Shown: positions 57,964-64,000 of the stretch, piece by piece | Position numbering within the stretch: position 1 is the stretch's first letter | How the letters are laid out: every line of letters begins with the position of its first letter | Origin: Isoetes taiwanensis | Lineage: Eukaryota > Streptophyta > Lycopodiopsida > Isoetales > Isoetaceae | DNA: 64,000 nucleotides | Direction: 5' to 3' | NCBI GenBank assembly: GCA_021234155.1 | Contig: JAJEKV010000046.1 | Location: forward strand, 6,825,012 to 6,889,011 | The notes under the pieces: generated by a model | Databases searched by the model: none | The model's input: the letters and a program-made list of their open reading frames with translations, nothing else | Told to the model about the DNA's origin: nothing | Position numbers and translations under genes: made by a program

Positions 57964-60428
57964 TCAAAGCAAAGTAGGTTTCTGCTTCTGCTTTTGAAAG
58001 ACGATGTCTCCACTCAAGGATCCCGTGATGAAAGTCTCAACACTCTCTGTTTTAAGATCCCCCTTATGAACAGCAAACTTCCCCTTTCGAGGCTTATAAG
58101 CAATCAAAACCATGTCCTGATTACGGATATTCTTGTCCTCAAATGCCTTAAGAAAAGAGGATTGCTTATTCCCATCAAGCAAACAATAGGAAACACTTGG
58201 CTTCAGACTGGTAACCATTCTTAACAAAGTTTTTTTAGACACCTGCATGAAATAGCAAAAGATTTAATATCATGTGATAGTATTAACTTCCTAACTGTAA
58301 TTTGAAATATACTAACCTCCTCCAACATCTTGAACAGCTTATCATGTGATTTTTTTGATTTATAGACTCCAATAACACACAAAGGAGTGCTATCACTACA
58401 TATTTTATGTATGTTAGCTTTTGAAAGGAGAGGCACAGCAGTTTCGACTGGCATGTCATGTACAGCTTCTTTGTTTTTCAACTCGAGGTTTTTAAGCAAT
58501 TCCAATAGATTTTCAGCAGCTGATGCAGGCTTATTATGGTCAATATTATCGCTCAAGAGCAATTGCTCCCCATTAGCAAGAATGCCAACTACAGCAGGCA
58601 CATTATGAAGATTAAACTTCCGTGCAATAGGATCACTCAATGATTGTATCTGCATAACAGAGACATTGCTTTAGTCCTAAGCAACACACATGGCCACTAA
58701 ATAGAAAAACGTAGGAAAGAGAACAACCTGCACATCAAAGAACTCAATGCGATTACTAAAACTTCCACTCAAGTATCGCCAAATGGCTGGAGTCTCGGAC
58801 TTCTTGGTAAGTAAGAGAGCCTTTGGAATATGACTTTGTGTTGCAAAGATTGTGTCAAAGTTGCTAGCTTTCAACCGTGTGGAAAGCCTTGGCAAAAACT
58901 GTGTAAAGTAGCTTAACAAGGCCTTCTCACTCCAGGCACCCGTGTATTCAAGTCCATCCCGTTTCCCAGATGGTATCCAAGGATAAACAAAAAGTTTGGG
59001 AACAGTCATGGGAAATTTAAGCTTTTGACCCTTGCACAACTTCTTTTGAGAATCACAATTTACTGCTGCAACCTGTAAAACCCTTCAAAAACAAAGTTAA
59101 TGTCAAAGATAGAGATCATAAAACTAATCTTCCATTGTCGAAAATGTGCAGTTCTTATTTACGAACCTTGACAATGTTTCCATATTTTCTCGCAACCTCT
59201 TCTAACACAGACACCTTATCTTGAAGCCCTACATTATCAGGCATAAAGAACAAGATTAAGGAAGTGTCTCCTCCATCCACCAGGGTTTTGAATTCTGCAG
59301 AATTGAGCTGCTTAATTTCATTGCTGAACATGTTCGTTTCTTCATTTTTCCCCATGTTATGGAAAAAGCTCTGCTTGAACCCACTTCCACCATGATGCGA
59401 GCCTTGGCTTTTAAATTTGGAAAACGTCCTTCCCATTCCCTCTCCAAACATATTCCCCATTCCCTCTCCAAACATATCTTGCATAAAGTCAGAAAAAGGA
59501 AATGAACCACCCCCTGGACCACCGAAATGAAAGTGAAACCCATTGGGACCAGCCTGCTCCCTGTAGGTATACTGCTGCTGGTGACTCTGCCCCATGTCTT
59601 CGCTTGTGTAGAACCTTTGCCCTCCATTAGGATTGCCACTATGCCTAAATGAGCTGCTGTGCTGACCATAATCTTGCTGTCCTCTTGGTTCATCTCCAAA
59701 CATATCATATTGTTTTCGCTTCTCCTCATCACTTAGAATGTCATATGCTGCCAATAAGTACGTTTAAGTTATCAATTATACTGTTTGGTGCAGGGCAAGA
59801 TAACAATGATAAAAGAAGAGAGAGAATAAAAACTAGGAACAACAGTGGCTACCATTACTAATCTCAGCAAATTTTGACTGTGCATCCTTTGCCTTATTCT
59901 TGTCTGGGTGATACTTGAGAGAGAGCCTGCAACCCAAAGAACGGCAATCAAACGGTGCACATAAGTAGAAACATTTTACAGCCATAAGCATCAAACTGTC
60001 AACCCTAAAACATGAACCCTGAATATTTTATGGTCAAGGATCTAAGCATAATGCATAATATTAGGTCAGTATTTCGTGATTCACAACCTGTCACTTCCGA
60101 ATGCCTCTGAAGTTGGTATAGATGATGAACAATGACAATGGGGATAATGCTTTCTTAATCAAAAGCCACAATGATTCAAAATGCAAAAATACCTATGGAA
60201 AGCCTTCTGTATTTCTCTTTGGCTTGCAGTTTTATCCACGCCGAGTATCTGCCATATCCAAAACAAATAGTTAATTTTTCACAGAAACCAAATTGCCGAA
60301 GACGCAAACCACAATGGGGTACTAATTACCTTATAAAGATCTTTTGCTTGTGCAGCCACTACCCAATTCAAAATGAGCACGGAGAAAAGAGCAAAGACAA
60401 TGATTGCGATAAATCTCGACTTCGCCAT
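57964..60428 (-). CDS. ERDJ3A: ER-resident DnaJ/thioredoxin-like co-chaperone (ERDJ3A/TMS1 type)
   Basis: Seven exons with GT-AG borders and consistent phases: 60428-60330, 60248-60193, 59926-59853, 59747-59167, 59072-58728, 58649-58317 and 58242-57964 (588 residues; Arabidopsis ERdj3A is 572). Residues 1-26 form a signal peptide (MAKSRFIAIIVFALFSVLIL...). A J domain follows (LYKILGVDKTASQREIQKAF, HPD in KYHPDKNK, then AYDILSDEEKRKQYD), a Gly/Phe-rich region with repeated MFGEGMG, and thioredoxin-like segments (LILFFMPDN, VAAVNCDSQKKLC, TVPKLFVYPW). No CxxC redox pair is seen. The HPD motif stimulates BiP-type Hsp70; the Arabidopsis homologue is needed for heat-tolerant pollen tubes. All exons are open, making this the one apparently functional host gene here. 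Confidence 0.93.
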
Positions 60429-62316
60429 AGCCAAAAATCCTGACACTTCTTTGCGGGCAAATACAGGATTTTTTCTTCTAGCGTGATATACGACCGAATA
60501 AAGGGATTGTCGAATAAATCTGGGCCGTTGATAATATCAAAATACAACTTGCTGGGATGCCACGCCAACATTTTCGTCTAGCCCATTCATAGCTGGACAT
60601 GTGGAAAAGGCAACAATATCATAATCAGGTCAAGATTTACTCCGGTGGTGGGTCAAGATTTACTCCGGTGGTGCATTCTTGTGCTGCCACTTCTAATGTG
60701 AAATATCCAGGCTCGAAAATAGCAATATGCCTAGATAATAAAAATGCCGCGGAAAAAACATGAGTGCATCAAACCCTTGCTCATGTGGGTTTTTGGCATA
60801 TCCTAAGTATATGCTAGAATATGCCTAGGATATGCCGAAAAACTGCTCCAAACCTGCGATTCCCTGTAAACTGGCGGTCGCCAGTGTTACTGGGCGGCCG
60901 GTGTGGAAACTGGCTAATCGGCACCGCCCTTGTTTAGAACAAGCAACCAAGCATGCATCCCATCGCTGCAGCACAACAGGCGCAGACATTGATGGGTTGT
61001 GTTAGAAAGCAGATGGTTTGAGCAAGAAACGCGTAGATATGCAGCAAACAGGAACGAGAAGAAAGATTAAGACACAGGAACTAAGATTCAATGCAAAAAT
61101 CGAGTGGGTGGCTTCTGATCCAGAACTAGGCCATGCTGGCTCTGGGATGTCTTGAAGCAGAGGTTCAACGGTTCTTTACATTTAAGGTTTTCTTTCGCAT
61201 TCATATTTTGCTTGGTGATGCTTGGCAGGAGGATGTAAAGCTTTTCATAACCAGGGCTCTGTAAATGCTTGATTGCCACAGGAGAAGGTAAGTTGTGCTT
61301 ACGCTATAAATCCCCATGGATGCAGCGATAATTTTACAACTAATCTATTTCCATCTTTTATCTGATGGACGCATATAAAATTGTTGTACAAGTTGTATAG
61401 GAAGGATGACTTATAAATACAAGGGTACTTCTCTGACTATCAAATTGAGTTGTGAAAACGTTGCTCATTTATTATGCCACATGCATCCATTCAAGTCTCT
61501 GTGGCTGCCAATTGTGTGGGAAGTAGTCCTAAAACAGTGCTAAAAAATCAGTGCTACCTACTATAAAGCCATTATGGTTTTGATGCACTACACATGAAAG
61601 GTTATGGACCACCAACCAATGGTGACTTAAAAATTGAACAGTTAACTTACCACAATATTTAATCATGTAGTTTTAACACTTTAAGAACCACATTCATGAA
61701 GCATTATGCTAAACTATACCTACTAAACATGTTCTAAAACCACCATATTAAACACCATATACAAACCCACTACATTTAGAATGTCAAAATAGCACATTCA
61801 TAAACCATACACATGAAGTGCTACATTAAACCATATCCAAACCATATACTGAAGCCATATATGGTTTTTAATGATATCAACCCACTTACATGTTTTTTGG
61901 TCATAACCATGGGAAAAACCATATAGTGTTTTAATTTTGGGTGCCTTGTGATTCACATCCTAAACGTAGGACAACGTGAAGGATCTTCTAGCAAGAGGAT
62001 TATACTCTGTGATTCCAATATGAGAATTTTCAACGCTTCATGATGCAGTTTTCAAGGAGGGTGTCAAGGAAGAATGGGAGGAATGTAGGGACATAAGACT
62101 ATATGATCAAGTATGAGAGTGCATGATTTTCTTTTCAAGTTTTACATTCTTTCATCCCAAGGTCCACCTTCAAGATGGATTTTCTGCAACTACATCCATT
62201 GAAGTATATAGAATCAAATTGACATGCACCTGAAGTTATAATCCATTATAGTTGGTCATGTAGTGATGCATCATAATCCCTTGCATTGCAAAGGAGGGTT
62301 TGGCAAATGCGCGAGC
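60429..62316. other. Upstream region of the ERDJ3A-like gene and intergenic repeats
   Basis: No TATA box is obvious before the ATG. A palindrome at about 60,797-60,836 pairs GGCATATCCTA with TAGGATATGCC. From 61,540 to 61,930 the sequence is rich in degenerate ACCATAT/CATTCAT repeats and looks like a decayed repeat element. No gene is supported. Confidence 0.4.
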
Positions 62317-62750
62317 TAACTACGAACTTCGCAATTACAAGATTTTGATTGTTCATTTGAACCAACATTTGCTAGAGTGCAAAAAAAAAGATCAACGATC
62401 AAGCTCTTGAGGCGGTATGGGGCCAATACATGCATGGCCTAGTGATAAGGTGGTATTAGAAACATCACATTAATGTTGACAACTTAGAACCTCTATGTTG
62501 ATATAAAATGGAAGAGACAAGGAAGAATAGATAGATAACTAACTACGGACTTCGAAATTACAAGATTTTGATCTTTCACTTGAACCAACAACTGATCGAG
62601 AGCCCAAAAAGGGATTAAGGATCAATCCCTCGAAGTATTATAGGACTAATACATGTAGGGCCTAGTGGTAAGGTCGTATTAGAAACACCACATTAATGTT
62701 GACAATTTAGAACCCCTATGTTGATGTAAAATGGAAGAGACAAGGATGGA
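62317..62750 (+). repeat. 217-bp tandem duplication containing a SINE-like head
   Basis: Two units start CTAACTACGRACTTCG and end AAGAGACAAGG before an (ATAG)n or (GGAT)n run. Each carries TGGCCTAGTGATAAGG or GGGCCTAGTGGTAAGG, close to a pol III A box, and TTAGAACC, a weak B box. The units are about 85% alike by eye. Confidence 0.8.
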
Positions 62751-62794
62751 TGGATGGATGGATGGATGGATGGATGGATGGATAGATAGATAGC
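62745..62794 (+). repeat. (GGAT)n(AGAT)n microsatellite
   Basis: About nine GGAT units pass into ATAG units directly after the second copy of the duplication, as a SINE-type tail would. Confidence 0.95.
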
Positions 62795-64000
62795 AAAAAA
62801 AAAACTTCTTATTAGACAATGAACAATTATTTAACCAATCACTATGTCATATCCATTGTTTAATGTTGAACGCAATAAATCTATAATGGTTTTATCAAGT
62901 CATTACTAGTTTTACATGAAAACCCACTGAGGTACTTGGTTTTCTTCTATCAAATAAATTCATGCATTAAAAACCACATGTACCGTGGTTTTTTTATGAA
63001 GTGGTAGCAGTTAAATATAGTAGTTCATTTTTGGGAGCCTTGTGATAGAGAATTGGCTCATGTATGATTGGAGGGAATTATATAGGAGGATATTCACAAA
63101 AAGAAATTGCATAGAAGGATATTCCACGGTGGAGAATGCCTGTAAACAATGGTTGGGATTATCTCATCTGACGGACGACTGCGATGTTCCACAAAGTACT
63201 CGACTGCGATGTTCTGCAAAGTACTCAACATCTGTCTGGCATTGGTCTGACGTGTTTGTGAGATGATTCCTTCACGAGGGATAATTGCTGGTGATTCTTT
63301 CTAATGGAATATTCTATAGGTGATCCATTTGAGTGAAAACCTATCGGCGATTCTACCGGGTATCTCATAGGCGATTCCATCTAACAGGATAATAAGTTGT
63401 AATTATGTTCGGATGGATTGGTTCAGTGTGATTCTTTGATGTGATTTTGTAGGAAAGGATTAGTTTTGGACAATAAGGATCATCTGAGCAAGCGGGCGAT
63501 TGGCATTGAGCAGAAAGTACTTGCCACTGTTAGGTATTGGAAACGAGGCCCCGAGTCGGAACCCTTGGGGAGGGAATATGCGATTCCGTCTAATTAAGGG
63601 TATCGATACCGTTCCTGCGAAATAAACTATTCATGAGCATTGCGCTTGCTTTTCCACATCGTTGACACTTGTCCGAAAGGCGTCTCGTTGGTGTTGACAT
63701 AGATATGGGCTAAAGAGACATTTCTCATCGACGCCACGCTCAAACCTGGTTCCAGTGGACATAATTTTGGTCGGGTAATGAAGATTAGCATTTGTGCTCG
63801 CTCCGCCAATGATTCTTTGCTTCGTGGTCCCAAGTTTCTGTGCATTCTAGACTCACTTGACATTGGTACTTTCATTATAACAAATTTAGTTAGACCAACG
63901 CCCTTAAACTAATTTGCTTTGATACAATGATAAGAAGAAGGTATACCAGTACCGAAAGGTATGCAATTTTTTTTAAGGGAAGCAGTGTTTACATAAAGCC
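62795..64000. other. Intergenic sequence with a possible Copia primer-site remnant
   Basis: No gene is supported. Near 63,912-63,930 the minus strand reads ATTGTATCAAAGC, similar to a Copia primer site. TTTTGGGNGCCTTGTGAT occurs both here (63,030) and at 61,940, so the 62-63 kb block may be one repeat element with matching ends. Confidence 0.3.

Overview
The window is nuclear DNA of a land plant, and most of it is nested mobile elements. Plant evidence is one intact seven-exon ER co-chaperone gene of the ERDJ3A/TMS1 type, small GT-AG introns, and a Copia retrotransposon whose primer site matches initiator tRNA-Met. The very high repeat load suggests a large-genome seed-free plant such as a fern or lycophyte, but that placement is only an inference. 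I see no bacterial operon, rRNA gene or CRISPR array.

Layout. 0-2.7 kb: the acidic tail of one gene and a decayed transposase-like gene (-). 2.96-5.56 kb: a foldback element with ~0.6 kb terminal inverted repeats (TIRs). 5.6-8.0 kb: an unrecognised, frameshifted gene cluster (-) behind a clear TATA box. 8.26-10.03 kb: a LINE 5' fragment (copy C). 10.38-16.46 kb: split-direct-repeat element E1. 16.5-21.3 kb: intergenic remnants and a tRNA-derived SINE. 21.35-22.43 kb and 45.98-47.07 kb: two halves of one LINE (copy A). 47-51.4 kb: no recognised gene. 51.4-56.6 kb: a nearly full-length but decayed LINE (copy B) with three 103-bp 5' units. 57.85-60.43 kb: the ERDJ3A-like host gene. 60.4-64 kb: intergenic repeats.

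The main discovery lies at 22,432-45,970. Between the halves of LINE A sits a DNA transposon with ~25-bp TIRs and a perfect 4-bp target duplication (TTGT). Three younger insertions inflate it: a 3.7 kb CATTA-ended TIR element, the 6.45 kb element E2, and a 5.3 kb Copia with a 5-bp target duplication. Removing them leaves about 8 kb with two divergent genes. The plus-strand gene encodes a DDE-like transposase of the DUF7869 type. The minus-strand gene fuses a ParB-like domain to a permuted (beta-class) DNA amino-methyltransferase. A palindrome, GTGTATTCCRGAATACAC, recurs about a dozen times in the divergent promoter and the introns of the methyltransferase gene, and I saw it nowhere else. I propose a transposon that carries its own ParB-guided DNA-modification module and its target sites. 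Both genes are now broken, so this copy is a fossil.

E1 and E2 share an A-X-B-A'-Y-B' layout in which the internal B-A' equals the junction a circularised element would form. E2 appears to have inserted without a target duplication. Both points suggest tyrosine-recombinase (DIRS/Ngaro/PAT-like) mobility, although I recognise no enzyme gene in either.
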